In this document: one piece after another, positions 11,646 to 23,254 of the stretch
Numbering within the stretch: position 1 is the first letter of the stretch
Layout of the letters: each line of letters starts with the position of its first letter
NCBI GenBank assembly: GCA_961205875.1
Contig: OY540817.1
Span: forward strand, 16,341,001 to 16,405,000
Reading direction: 5' to 3'
DNA from: Sialis fuliginosa
Lineage: Eukaryota; Arthropoda; Insecta; Megaloptera; Sialidae
Length of the DNA: 64,000 nucleotides
The notes under the pieces: model-generated
What the model saw: only the letters and a program-made list of their open reading frames with translations
Databases searched by the model: none
What the model was told of the DNA's origin: nothing
Made by a program: the position numbers and the translations under genes

Positions 11646-14600
11646 GTAATAGTCCTTGCCTTAAATTAGTTAAAATAGTTTCTATATATATAATAAACAG
11701 ATAAGATATATAAATTACAATAAGAAAATTAAACTTGTTATAAAAAAATCTCGACTCGTCTCCCATGCTTTAACAGACAGTCTCGTTCTGTTAACAATAT
11801 TAAGGCTAGTCTTGTGTGAACCTTTACATATAATTCAGTGTATATTAATGTATTTTAATGCTCCAAAGTATAGCCATTGTTTTGTTTTTAGATTTAAGAT
11901 AATTAATATGTAACAGTAACTAAAATAAATCTTGTTTATATGAAAAATGAGCCTAATTAACTTAATGATCAATCTAGTTTGAAGAGGAGGACGTAAAATG
12001 ATTGATGATTTTTAAGATAAAGTTTGATGTGCTAGGTTAGTGAAATGAGAAGGAATTCAATATCAAATAACTATTATTTGGCTAATTCGAAGCACTTTTT
12101 ACTCGTTGTAACTCTTTCTAAAAGTTCCTTTAGGACGTTTAGAAGATAAAAATAAACAAAAACTGCTTCGGTGCCCTTAGGAGCGGAAATTATGGATTTT
12201 CGTAGACTGAGACCGTTATAATTAAGTATTTAAATTATTATTTCTCCAAGTTTCAACCAAAATTCAAAATTCATTACTTTTGTGTGAGGTCCTTTAATTA
12301 TAATCACATTTTTAGATTTTTATAATATTATAGAAATCTTCTCTTCGCAAGAATTTACTTTGAATTAATTTCACAAATTTATGTTTATTCGTGTTAATTA
12401 TTTGCAAAATATAAGAATTCTAATGACTTCAAAATGATACTTATATAATTCTATTAGGCGATGATATAGATGTGACTTTTCAAAAGAAATCTTGGACCTT
12501 ATGTCGACAGTTAATATATCAAATATAGTTCGATTAATATTAATTTATAGTTGTTTTGATTTAGTGGTTAATTTTAATATTTCAAATTGACACTTTCAGT
12601 TTCGAACCATCATTAATTTTCATACATGTGCGTGCGAAGTGTATATATATATGTGTGTTTATTCACGCACTATTCATCCATTGTCTCGTTATGGAAGGTG
12701 AGTTCCAACAATGTCCGGTGATATATTGTATTGTACGTGTTTTATAACGGCCGCTAAAACGTATATTTTAAATATTAATGATACATATATTTATTTATTC
12801 TTTACTTTTTAAAAATTGAAATTCACAGACTATAATGGGCTTTCGTATATTACGAAATAGGTGAATGCCCGCGCGATTGGTTGCACTAAACATGCAGAGA
12901 CTACATGGTGTATCCCAATACAAATTTGATACTGTTAAACAATAAAAATTTCACTTATTGAAGACCGTGTTTAATGTCATTGCTCAGTTCCATGATGAAG
13001 TAGAGCGATGCCATCTATAGTCTATACTAATTATAGGGTTATAGGCTTTCTAACAGTGAAAGTCCCATCAAAATCGGATCAGTCGTTTTTGACACAAAAA
13101 ATAGTGAAAAACGAAGCATATACTAAAAAATTAAGTATTTTCCTTGTTCAGATAGAACCTATTGTTATAAATTTTGAGATATTTTTATTGTACTGTAGTA
13201 GGTATATATTAATTTTCACATGATAGAAGGGGTAAGAAATGTCATTTTTTTCGTCGTTGAAAAATTTACTAGACCGTGCTTCATAAATATGTATTCATAG
13301 ATTTATTTATAACTTTTCCGAATTTTGAGCAAACTTCATCATAAATTAGAAATTTGATGAAAATCACAAAATGCAATTTGAAAGTGTTTTACAGTCGTTT
13401 TCATCTGTTCTTTTGTATTTGTAATCTAGAAATATAATTAAAATTGATCTGTGAGAGTCCCTCAAATTAATGAACTCAAAGCTAGTATACTTTCGCTATA
13501 CAATAGTTAGGCATTCAACAAGTAAATAAATAGTAAAATACTAAATAAACTTAGTAAATAGTACATACCTACATAAATAGTTTAATATGAACTCTGTGAT
13601 AAAATTGATTATATAAAATACAGTTTAAGCAAAAACTATCATTCAAGTCTGTTTAAGTATACCTATAATAATAAAGATGAATATTTAAGTAGAGAAATAC
13701 ATGTATTTAAAAGCTTTACTTCCCTCAAGGTAAACACTAAATAGAACGCATTTATTTCTTCATCATCGTATATTTAATACAATTATTACTTTATGTACGT
13801 ACCTACTTTATTGGTTATTAAAACTGAGGAAATCGTTAAAATATGTAGCTGTGTCTTCACAATTAAAACAGTACCTGTGTTGTGACAGACGTTATAGCAT
13901 TATGTTAGTCTAACAACCGCAACCGACATGTGTCTCATATGCGTAACTGTCATACACATATGTGACTTTTATTTGTTAAGACATATTATTAAGAAATATA
14001 ATGCATATTTTCAATAATAAGTAAAATTACTATATGATACTGAGTGGATAAATAAAACGTCTCCTGTTTTGTAGAAGCGGGTTTTAATGGGGGCTCATTA
14101 TTCCCCACTTTATTAATTTGTGTTAAATAAAAAACTTAGTTAAATTTTGTATAACTAAATGATTACCATCTATTATATTATGAAGAGAGGGGGGGGGGGG
14201 GGCGAAATGAATTATTCTTCAGAACCATCTACAGTATAGGGTCAAATTCTACTGATTGAGTTCAACATTTTGATACCACAGATTTTTTTATTATTAATTA
14301 ATTATTTATTTCAGGTAGCAGTTATGCAAGTTCCGATGCCAAAAATGTAATAAAAATGTTGAGGAGCACTGGTGAGGTAAGAATAACTAAAAATTAAAAT
14401 AGCTGTAATACAATTAAGTTTGTGAATAGTCTGTAATCTGAACTAGTGAAATTTAATACAAATAATTTTCATTATAATCATTGACATAAACAAATTCACC
14501 GATAGAATTATTTTTTTAAATTATGACCATGCATTGAAATCTCCATTTCTAGATAATATGTTGCTTGAACATTTATATGAAATCGTGTGATAAGACAATG

Positions 14601-17600
14601 ACAAATTAAAATTATTGATAGTTAAATCATCATTACGTGAATATCGTCTTGTATTTAGGGGGAGGGGGTAAATTTAATTAGTTTATATATACACCTGAAA
14701 ATTTCATTAAAATCTGCCCATTTAGTATTTATTTGTGTAGATTAATTATACCTACATACTTATATATCTAAATGCCGCTTGGGGCAAATGACACATTTGC
14801 CGCCCCTCCCCCACTACACTTTGATCAATATGAGAAATTTGCGCCTTCTACTAATTTTGATGATTTTTTTTCGTTGCTACCTTAAATTTTCCGCCCCCTT
14901 TCTTCTCCATCGGTACGCTACTGAACTATACATTAAAATTCTCATTTTCAGATGCGCCACCTCAACATCGCGCAGTTAAACAACACGATGCGGGCGCAGC
15001 AGGAGATAGTATTCTTCAACCGTGTACCCAAGGTGGGCTCACAGACGTTCATGGAGCTTTTACGGCGACTTGCAATGCGCCACGGGTTCGGATTCCACCG
15101 GGACCGCGTCCAGCGTGTAGAGACTATCAGACTTGCGCCTGTTGATCAAGCGGCGCTAGCGACGATAGTCAGCGATCTGCAGTCGCCTGCGGTTTATATA
15201 AAGCATGTGTGCTTTACTAACTTCTCAGAGTAAGTGTTGTGATGATGTTACTTCAATTTCAAGTTTCTTGATTGGCGACATACATTTTTATGAATAAAAA
15301 TATATATTATAAATAATAATACACTAGTAGTGACGTTAAATATAATAAATAAAACAACTTGTTTGTCTAAACTAGTGGCGAAGCGTTCATGGAAGTAGGG
15401 GAAGCAGTGCTTCCCTTACTTTATGGGTAAATTAATACAAATCTGCGTTTTCAGTTAATAAATAATTTAAAAATATTATTAGAATATTTATCTTTATGCG
15501 CAACTCAAACATTTTAACCAAAAATCAAAAATAGCATTTAATATTAATTTACACGCTTAATTATAAAACTATAATACCTCTACGTCTTATTTTCTTGTAT
15601 TTTAGTTTATATTTGTATGACGAGTTGAAGCTCACTGCAGGAAATTTCACTAAAAAATTTCGAATTTTTTATATCGTTAAAAGTATGTTTATTGTATAGA
15701 AAATGACGTGAAAAGTTGTTTGTTTCAAACCGCAGGTCTGTATCTCAAACCGTTCTCGAGATATAGCCTCTCAAAGTTTCAGTTTTTTCAAAATTTTGAA
15801 GAAAAAAGGCCGTAACTTTTGAACGGATGGTCGGAATTGATTTTAATTGACGGATTTGGAATCAGCGTGTCAAAATCTATATAATGACATGTATAATACC
15901 TTAAAACTCGAAAATTAAAATTTCGCGAAAAATCGAAAAAAATGTCGATTTTTGACCAAATTTTTTTTGTCGAATTTTAAAGTATTATACATGTCATTAT
16001 ATAGATTTTGACACGCTGTTTCCAAATCCGTCAACTAAAATCAATTCTGACCACGCGTTCAAAAGTTATGGCCTTTTTTCTCCAAAAATTTGAAAAAACT
16101 AAAACTTTGAGAGGCTATATCTCGAGAACGGTTTGAGATACAGACCTGCGGTTTGAAACAAACAACTTTTCACGTCATTTTCTGCACAGTAAACATACTT
16201 TTAACGAAATAAAAAATTCTAAATTTCTTAGTGAAATTTCCTACAGTGAACTTCAACTCGTCATACAAATATCGACTAAAATACAGAAAATAAGACGTAG
16301 AATCATTTAGTTACTGTACATATATATTAGAATTTATTTAAAAAAGTAAAATCGTGAACTTAAGGTGTTTCATAATTAATTTTTTTTGTTAATAGAAGAG
16401 AGAGGATAGACAAAATATGCTTCCCTTATTAAAAACTTCACGCCTCGTCACTGGTCTAAACGTCAGAAATTATATATTAAGAAATTTAATAAATGCAAGC
16501 TTTCGATTAACAGAATCATCGTCAGGTTAAAAATTTAATAAACAACAATTAAATACAATTAATATAAAGAAAAATATTGATATTAGTTATAAAAAAAAAT
16601 TAAGAAAGAACAAAATGTGAGAACGATGTCGTTATCTCAACAATATTCATGTATAGATATAATTATTAATATTATTTATAATAATTACACAAAAAATTGT
16701 ATTTCTTGATTTAATTTAAATTTATTTGCAACAGATATGGGATGCCTGAACCGATCTACGTGAATTTGGTTCGAGACCCGGTTGAGCGCGTCATCTCGTG
16801 GTACTACTATGTACGAGCACCGTGGTACTACGTGGAAAGGAAGCAGGTTTTCCCAGATATACCGCTTCCGGATCCTGCTTGGCTCAAGAAGGTTAGTCGT
16901 GAATTTAATCTGTGTTCATATACGTTGGTTTAAATTATATGGGAATTTGTGGATAAAATTGTATTTTTAATATTTTAAATAAAGAAAACTGTAATTGATG
17001 TTGGCTTATATCTTAGGTGCAGACATCTATTGGTGATTTTCTGAATTTAGTTTGATATATTTTTGCTGTAGTTGAAGTGGGTTTCTATATAATTTTTTTT
17101 TACTTCGCTGGGATGAAGATATGCAATTTTTAGTTAATTTTATTAGTTTTGCTAAAATTTTAAACCTACCCCCCCCCCCCTCATCCTACTTTCTGGAGTC
17201 AGCGTCTTTGGGCATGACAATTAATTCAGTTTTAACTTTATATTGACCGGTCCATTATTTTTTGCCCGGGCCGATGTTTTCTATAATAATTCGTAGCTAA
17301 AACATTTTTTCATTCGTAGGACTTCGAGACCTGCGTGCTGTCTGGAGATAGCGAGTGTCGTTATATCGAGGGTTCCACGCGTGAAGGTATCGGGGATCAT
17401 AGGCGTCAGTCACTGTTTTTCTGCGGCCATGCTGAGGCCTGCACGCCGTTCAACTCCGCGGGGGCTCTAGAGCGCGCTAAGGAAGCCGTGGAACGACACT
17501 ATGCCGTCGTTGGCGTGCTGGAGGACCTTAACACTACTTTGTCTGTGCTGGAGCATTACGTGCCTTTGTTCTTTAGGGGTGCCACTAACGTTTATTGGGG

Positions 17601-18036
17601 TGCGTTTTTAATTTAAAATTATTTTTTCGAATTGCTTTTTTTAATAGATAATAGTGAATAAAAAGTAATGAACATTGTTTTAAACAGCTTAAAATGTTAC
17701 TTAACAAATTAATTAACATTTCGCGGTCAATTTTTTAACGTGATGACATATTTCACAATTATGATTTTATAAAAAACTTCATCAAAAAACCGAAAATAGT
17801 TTTTTGATAACATTTATTATTTGAATTTGTGTTTGGTGATAATAAAAAATCTGGTTGTTTCAGAAGAAGTGAACCAGTTCAATAAGATCAATCGTAACCT
17901 GTTCAAGCCTCCAGTGAGTGAGGAGGTGAAAGACATTGTACGCAAGAATTTCACGCGCGAAATTGAGTTCTACCAGTTCTGCAGACAGCGGCTGCACAAG
18001 CAACTGTACGCGGTGCAAGCCGCCGGACTAGTGTAA
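11506..18036 (+). CDS. pipe: pipe-like 2-O-sulfotransferase gene, 3' part (six exons, 5' end missing)
   Basis: Exons 11506-11645, 14315-14376, 14952-15229, 16735-16891, 17320-17599 and 17864-18036 join in frame through GT-AG introns and give 362 visible residues plus a stop. The product reads as a type II Golgi membrane sulfotransferase that uses PAPS to sulfate the 2-O position of uronic acids. What I see: a hydrophobic anchor (LVALMAISATLFLFF), a 5'-phosphosulfate loop (NRVPKVGSQTF), a KHVCFTNF stretch with the His expected at the active site, a 3'-phosphate motif (NLVRDPVERVISWYYY), four Cys placed as in HS2ST (ETCVLSGDSECRY and FFCGHAEAC), and a C-terminal KINRNLFKP...REIEFYQFCRQRLHKQ tail. 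Sequons occur at NNT, NFS, NTT and NFT. Drosophila Pipe acts in ovarian follicle cells for dorsoventral patterning; vertebrate UST acts on chondroitin/dermatan sulfate. The pipe/UST assignment is strong. The start codon lies upstream and was not identified. Confidence 0.93.
11646..14314 (+). other. pipe intron, 2.7 kb
   Basis: AT-rich with a poly-G tract near 14190. Around 13008-13110 there is a repeat-like phrase ('cccatcaaaatcggatcagt'). No exon was seen; flanking exon phases match without one. Confidence 0.6.
14315..14376 (+). CDS. pipe: pipe exon b: stem region
   Basis: A 62-base exon with acceptor 'tatttcag' and donor gtaaga. It completes a Gly codon from the previous exon and reads SSYASSDAKNVIKMLRSTGE, ending in phase 0. 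It is polar stem sequence between the membrane anchor and the catalytic domain. It is too short to stand as an ORF. It is supported by exact phase matching on both sides and by consensus splice sites. Confidence 0.8.
14952..15229 (+). CDS. pipe: pipe exon c: PAPS loop and acceptor-binding region
   Basis: Acceptor 'tcattttcag', donor gtaagt. The exon starts in phase 0 with MRHLNIAQLNNTM and leaves two bases (GA) of a Glu codon. It carries IVFFNRVPKVGSQTFMELLRRL, which holds the Lys-x-Gly-Ser loop that binds the 5'-phosphosulfate of PAPS, and VYIKHVCFTNFSE, whose His corresponds in position to the catalytic His of HS2ST (YHGHMAF in the vertebrate enzyme, from memory). GC content is far above the flanking introns. 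Confidence 0.93.
15318..16560 (+). repeat. older repeat interrupted by the foldback element
   Basis: When the foldback element and one target copy are ignored, 15318-15372 and 16462-16560 align with 28890-28990. Shared blocks are 'tagtagtgacgttaaatata', 'gtctaaa', 'gtca-aaa' and 'ataaa-gcaagctttcg / ataaaagctttcgg'. The older repeat was therefore in place before the hAT-like insertion. Confidence 0.55.
15373..16453. mobile_element. hAT-like foldback element in a pipe intron, 1081 bp
   Basis: Flanked by a perfect 8-bp duplication GTCTAAAC (15365-15372 and 16454-16461). The ends TAGTGGCGAAGCGT and, inverted, CAGTGACGAGGCGT are hAT-like. The interior is a giant inverted repeat: about 15590-15940 pairs with about 15945-16300, including 'ctcgagatatagcc', 'cgttctcgag' and 'acatgtcattata' and their complements. 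It lies in the pipe intron between 15230 and 16734. No ORF of note. Confidence 0.85.
16735..16891 (+). CDS. pipe: pipe exon d: 3'-phosphate-binding motif
   Basis: Acceptor 'atttgcaacag', donor gttagt. It completes the split Glu codon and reads YGMPEPIYVNLVRDPVERVISWYYYVRAPWYYVERKQ, then FPDIPLPDPAWLKK, ending in phase 0. NLVRDPVERVIS is the 3'-PB motif of Golgi sulfotransferases, with Arg and Ser as the PAPS 3'-phosphate ligands. APWYYVERK is characteristic of Pipe/UST rather than of HS2ST. Confidence 0.94.
17320..17599 (+). CDS. pipe: pipe exon e: cysteine pairs and substrate helix
   Basis: Acceptor 'cattcgtag', donor gtgcgt (a weaker but valid GT donor). It reads DFETCVLSGDSECRYIEGS, then FFCGHAEACTPFNSAGALERAKEAVERHYAVVGVLEDLNTTLSVLEHYVPLFFRGATNVYW, and leaves one base (G). 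The four Cys match the two disulfide pairs of 2-O-sulfotransferases. The HYAVVGVLED block matches the family core, where the vertebrate enzyme has a YFLVGVTEQ-like segment. Confidence 0.93.
17864..18036 (+). CDS. pipe: pipe exon f: C-terminal exon with stop
   Basis: Acceptor 'ttgtttcag'. It completes a Glu codon and reads EVNQFNKINRNLFKPPVSEEVKDIV, RKNFTREIEFYQFCRQRLHKQLYAVQAAGLV and then TAA. The ending is the standard C-terminal helix of the family. Drosophila pipe is known for several alternative 3' exon sets. Here only this one set was seen downstream of the shared 5' exons, so no tandem alternative catalytic cassettes are visible up to 45 kb. Confidence 0.93.
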
Positions 18037-18160
18037 CTCTAGAGGCCACATCACACGGGCCTCGTCTAGAGGTACATCAACACGGTCACGTTTTATGAAC
18101 TACTACATATGTATATAGTTGATCCCAAATCGAGGTTTTACAGTATCTATCATTATTTCA

Positions 18161-18166
18161 AATAAA
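18161..18166 (+). terminator. poly(A) signal of pipe
   Basis: AATAAA lies 125 bases after the stop codon, inside an AT-rich stretch, and is the first canonical signal after the gene. A second possible signal (gaataaattc) follows near 18194. Confidence 0.6.
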
Positions 18167-18282
18167 TAAGATTTCAGAAGCCAATGTGAAGAATAAATTC
18201 CCTCAATTTATTTTATAAAAACCTGTAATATTATTTAATTTTTTGTGTAGTATAAGGCATTATGGGTTCTAATGGTTCAAAT

Positions 18283-18565
18283 TAGAGCTCGGCGCGGGCC
18301 TTGAATTTTTCGAATCACGGCCGCGACCCGACGTGAGCATGAGCGATATTTAAATCTTTTTTGCACGTAAAAAACATTAATTTTCATAATTTCAAAATTT
18401 CATTTACAACAATTACATTAAATCGTGTCACGAGCGTGACCCGCCGTGCGTGATAGGGTTTGCGAAAACTTTTTTTGTAACCGTGAGTGAGCGGGCGCGA
18501 CTAAATTTTTTTCTCTCGTGAGCGTGCGTGAACGTGAGCAAAAATTACTCACGCGCCTAGCTCTA
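18283..18565. mobile_element. hAT-type MITE, CpG-rich, 283 bp
   Basis: Ends TAGAGCTCGGCGCG and, inverted, TAGAGCTAGGCGCG. The 8-bp flanks GTTCAAAT and GTTCAAAC match at 7 of 8. The subterminal regions carry many 'cgtgagcg'-like repeats on both sides of an AT-rich core. It sits 120 bp past the pipe poly(A) signal. Confidence 0.78.
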
Positions 18566-18986
18566 GTTCAAACAATAAAGAAAATTGATTGATTTAAAAA
18601 AAAACAGGACATTAATTAATAAAAATATTGTAGTACCAAAAATTGATTGGAAGTTTCCGATATTATCTAATTATCATTTTTACGGAAAACGATGCTGAAC
18701 TGTCAACTCTGTCATTGTGTCTTTCGCCAGCTGCGTTTTGGGCGGGGTTGTGATTAAATAACGCGTTATTGTTATATTCATACAAAGCTGGACAACAGCG
18801 CGCATTCGGGGACGTACAACATTATTACTTTTTGAAACGCGTGACACGAAAGGTTACGAAATAATGTGTTTCACGCCCAAAAATAATACTTAAAGTGTTA
18901 TATAGCAGAAATCAGTCGGGTATTTTTGATTTTTTAAGTAATTTTTATTTTTAACACAAATTTTAAAATTAGTAAATGCTCTAATA

Positions 18987-19190
18987 CAGCGGTTTTTAAA
19001 CTTATGTGGTCTAGGGACTTTCTTTTGAACAATTATTTTTCAGGGAATCCCTCTTGACAAAAAAACAAAGAAGATCGTTAGATACTAATTAATCATTGGT
19101 AAATAGAAATGTAAAAATACTTTAATTTATGCCAAATATATTTCACAGACCCTTGGTAAAATTTCAGTGGCCCTAGTTTAAGAACCGCTG
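18987..19190. mobile_element. hAT-type MITE, 204 bp
   Basis: Ends CAGCGGTTTTTAAACT and, inverted, CAGCGGTTCTTAAACT. A perfect 8-bp target duplication CTCTAATA occurs at 18979-18986 and 19191-19198. Non-coding. Confidence 0.85.
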
Positions 19191-19198
19191 CTCTAATA

Positions 19199-22100
19199 GA
19201 AGGACTACATTTTCTTTTCTTTTAATTAAATTTTTGCAATTTTTACTATAAGGTGTCAATAAGACTAACAATAAGTTTTCATTTTCTATTTTCTTAATTT
19301 TGTCACCATATAAAAAAATATTTTCTCAATAATAATTTAAGGAATATTAGGTGTAGAAGCTATTTCAGAGAAATTCAAATTCTTGTTAATTTGATGCTTG
19401 ACTCAATTTTATTTTCAGACTGAAATATTGTTTTCACAAATACCACTAGAAGTTATTTATAAATTGCAAAATACAACATACCTTGGATTCTTCTAAATGA
19501 AAGAGTGGTAAATGAATCCAAAGAATTTTATTAAATTTATAATTAAAAAGGGTTTAAAAAGAGTTGTTAAGCCCTTAATTAGACTATGTTTTTCTTACAT
19601 ATTTTTGGGTACTGAATTTGGCAATTTTTAAATAGCAGTATAAACAATTTAATACAATAAAAATTTAAAACTAACTTACTTTAATATAAATAATCAAAAA
19701 TGGAAAATTTCATTAAATTACTCTCAATGACAATTCAGTACTCCAAACACTCTATGTCAACATGTTTTGTTTAAAAACTTTAAAATAGAGCAGCAAAAGG
19801 AGGTGTCCATATTACCCTCCTATTCCATATATACCGACTGGTAAAAATTTTGGTATTCATGTTTTTTTTTTCGAAATAATGTACTTGAATAAATCGGAAA
19901 AGTTAGTTCGTTGAATATAAAAAACGCTCTGAATCGATACCGAAAACCTTATAGAATCTTATACAATAAAAATAAAATAAAATGAAAATAAATTGTAACT
20001 AAAAAAAATTTTGGAGGTCAGCGAGATTTTTTGTGATCAAATTCGATTTCAGCATCAAAAAGATCGATAAGAGACAATAAATTTGGATCAAGCGTCAGAT
20101 TTACAAGAAAAAAATAATTATTTGTCGTAATAAAATAAAAAAACAAATCTTTGCATATGTCTGAAATAACGTTGAAATCCCTATGTATTGTAGTGATATT
20201 TTATGCCTGGTGTTTTATACGTTAAATTGAGTTATTTTGGTTTCTTACCATTTATAAAAGAGTAATTTATTATATATGTATATTGTATATGCATTTCTAT
20301 TTTTTCATATCTCAAAAATACTTTTATAAAAGTGACCGTGTGTAGAGAAATAAGTTTACTAGAAACTAAAAAAATATATATAACATATCATCATATCATT
20401 TTAAACACAAATTTCGTATGTATGTATTTATTAAGTTTGTAAATAAATCAAAATTATTAATTCCAGTAGATTTTCTAGTCGACTTATTTTCGTAATGTTT
20501 TTAAGTCAAGCTATATTTTTGTAGATGTAACATTTAATTAATGATAAGGAATTATTAGTTTTAATATTAATTATTTTACTGACTATGTACTTTATTGTGA
20601 TAAATATTTTAATATATTTGTATATATTAATAATAAAATTGTTATTTTTATTTATACCTGATTTCCAAATAAAATAATAAATACTAGTATCGCCTATGGT
20701 CGAAATTTGACCAATACTTTACCCGCCTTAACGGTAACATACACACATCTATGGCACAGTACCTAACCTAACTTAACCTACTTTTACAACAAACATTTCC
20801 AAATAAAAACACTGCAATTGAACGCGAATTGAAGTCTCTATACGCATTCTCTACGTTTGACAGAAACCAAAAACTGTTTATTTTTGCCGCTTGGTGGCGC
20901 TAGGAGAACGATGCAAGGGTAAATAAAAAACAGCGAGAAGGGAAATCATGAATGTACGTTTACGACACATGTTTTTTTGTGCACTTCTATGGTACAGTAC
21001 CTTTCGAATGATATAAGTTTCATTCACCTTCTTTTATAATAAATACTAAAAAAAACGACAATCTTCGATGTTCACGTATTAATATATAGATTTTAAAAAG
21101 TGGCTTTTAAATTCTGAATAATTAATTGATCTTTAATTAATACCCAGTACTGTTGCATTAAATTGTTATGAATTTGGTTTGAAGTTTAAAGAAACGGTAT
21201 TCTATGGCGTACATCACTTACCACTGCTTTTAGACTTAAACTTAACCAAACTTAATTTAATCGTTAATAAATATCATACAACTATCATTTACATTATTTA
21301 ATTACAAAATCCTGCAGAAGGCGTTTGGTATAATTTTGTTTTATGTTATATATAAAATTTGCAATATAATACCGGACATAAACTATCAAAAAATGTGACA
21401 ATGATAATGAAATAGGACATTAGTAACAATATTTGAAAATACGAATGTACTTACTAATTTGATTACACAAGTAAAAAAATATTCAAAACAAATAAAATTA
21501 TAAAATAAGATGAAATAATTAAATTAAAAATTAAATATTTACCTTCAAATAATTTAAATGTTCATTATTAATTTATTCATTCAAGCGTAAGTTAAAATTT
21601 CAGAGAATCAAATGATTCAATAAATTTTATGTACTTAATTAGATTGTATATGATTATTCTATTTAAAGAAATTGTGACAGATAATATAGCAAACGAAGAT
21701 TATATACTATATAATAAAATATATATATTTCAATTTTAGAGGAAACAATGATAGCTTTACAAAATTTGAGGAATTATTTTGATGTTCATTAAAAGCTATA
21801 TTAGCACACCCAAAGCATGCTTTGAAGTGTGGTATTACTTTCGTCCCATTATTTTTTTCGTATGAAATTTGATAAAATGAGCATTATATATTAAATTTCT
21901 TCAGTAACCCCCTTACATGTTTATATTTTCTAAATGAGAACATTACAGTCTCCATATTAACTTAATTTAATATCGATTGGTTTGAATTTTCTGTCATAAA
22001 AATATAAACAAAGTTCAATTTGTCGTTTTAGACCTATTTTTACACCACGGCAACCAACTGCAGCTCGCAATACGTAATAAATTAACATCAAACCTTTTGA

Positions 22101-22485
22101 ATTCGCTTCATCTATTTGCAGAATATAACCCTATTAAAACTCAGCTAAATCGGATAACTAGAAGTAAGGAAATTTGCAAGTTATTTAAATATTTTATTTT
22201 AACGAACATTTTCTAGGCAAATATGTATATATAGTGGGTCGGAAAGGTTTGAAAAATATCCGCTAAACGCGACAGTCGTGTGAACTAACATTTTTTATAC
22301 ATCTACTTACATCTGTCATTATAGTTAAAAAATGTACAATTTTGTATTGTATTAAATTATGTTATTATCACTTATTGTTTGATACGTTCTTCTATGAAAA
22401 TATACGACGGTAATAAACATCTGGAAATTATTCTGTATATTTTTTTTAATTTTTTTAATTGTGTTTCTTGAAATTTAATAATAAT
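19199..22485. other. no gene recognised
   Basis: AT-rich. A short (CCTAA)-like stretch 'cctaacctaacttaacctac' at 20762 resembles insect telomeric repeat but is only two to three units. 'ttggtggcgctaggag' near 20890 is repeat-like. Confidence 0.5.
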
Positions 22486-23254
22486 AAAATGACGTGAAAA
22501 GTTGTTTGTTTCAAACCGCAGGTCTATATCTCAAACCGTTCTCGAGATATAGCATCTCGATGTTTCAGTTTTTTCAAAATTTTGAAGAAAAAAGGCCATA
22601 ACTTTTGAACGGGTGGTCGGAATTGATTTTAGTTGACGGATTTGAAATCAGCGTGTCAAAATCTATATAATTACATGTATAATACTTTAAAATTCGACAA
22701 AAAAAATTTCGCGAAAAATCGAAAAAATTCAAAGGGGTATACCTTAAAAAAATGTCGATTTTTGACGAAATTTTTTTTTTCGGATTTTAAAGTATTATAC
22801 ATGTCATTATATAGATTTTGACACGCTGATTTCAAATCCGTCAACTAAAATCAATTCTGACCACGCGTTCAAAAGTTATGTGCTTTTTTCTCCAAAAATT
22901 TGAAAATACTAAAACTTTGAGAGGCTATATCTCGAGAACGGTTTGAGATACAGACCAGCGCTTTGAAAATTTAAACTTTTCACGTCATTTTCTATACAAT
23001 AAACATACTTTTAACGAAATAAAAAATTCAAAATTTTTTAGTGAAATTTCTTACAGTGAACTTCAACTCGTCATACAAATATTGACTAAAATACAAGAAA
23101 ATAACAAGTAGAATGATTTAGTTACTTTATAAATATATAAGAATTAAAAAAAAAAGTAAAAGCTTGAACTTAAGGTGTTTCATAACTAGTTTTTTTTGTT
23201 AATAGGAGGAAGAGGATTGACTTCCCTTCTTGAAAATTGCACGCCTCGCCACTG
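22486..23254. mobile_element. second copy of the foldback element, left end lost
   Basis: It aligns with the pipe-intron element from its left arm ('aaaatgacgtgaaaagttg') to the right terminus 'acgcctcgccactg'. The left terminus and about 330 bp are missing. Both arms of the inverted repeat are present. Confidence 0.8.

Noticed and set aside
14779-14930. 'ccgcccc' rich stretch ending 'ggtacgctactg', like a hAT terminus
   Set aside because: Only one end could be found and no target duplication, so no element was called.
20762-20781. Short (CCTAA)-like stretch resembling an insect telomere repeat
   Set aside because: Only two to three imperfect units; too short for an interstitial telomere claim.
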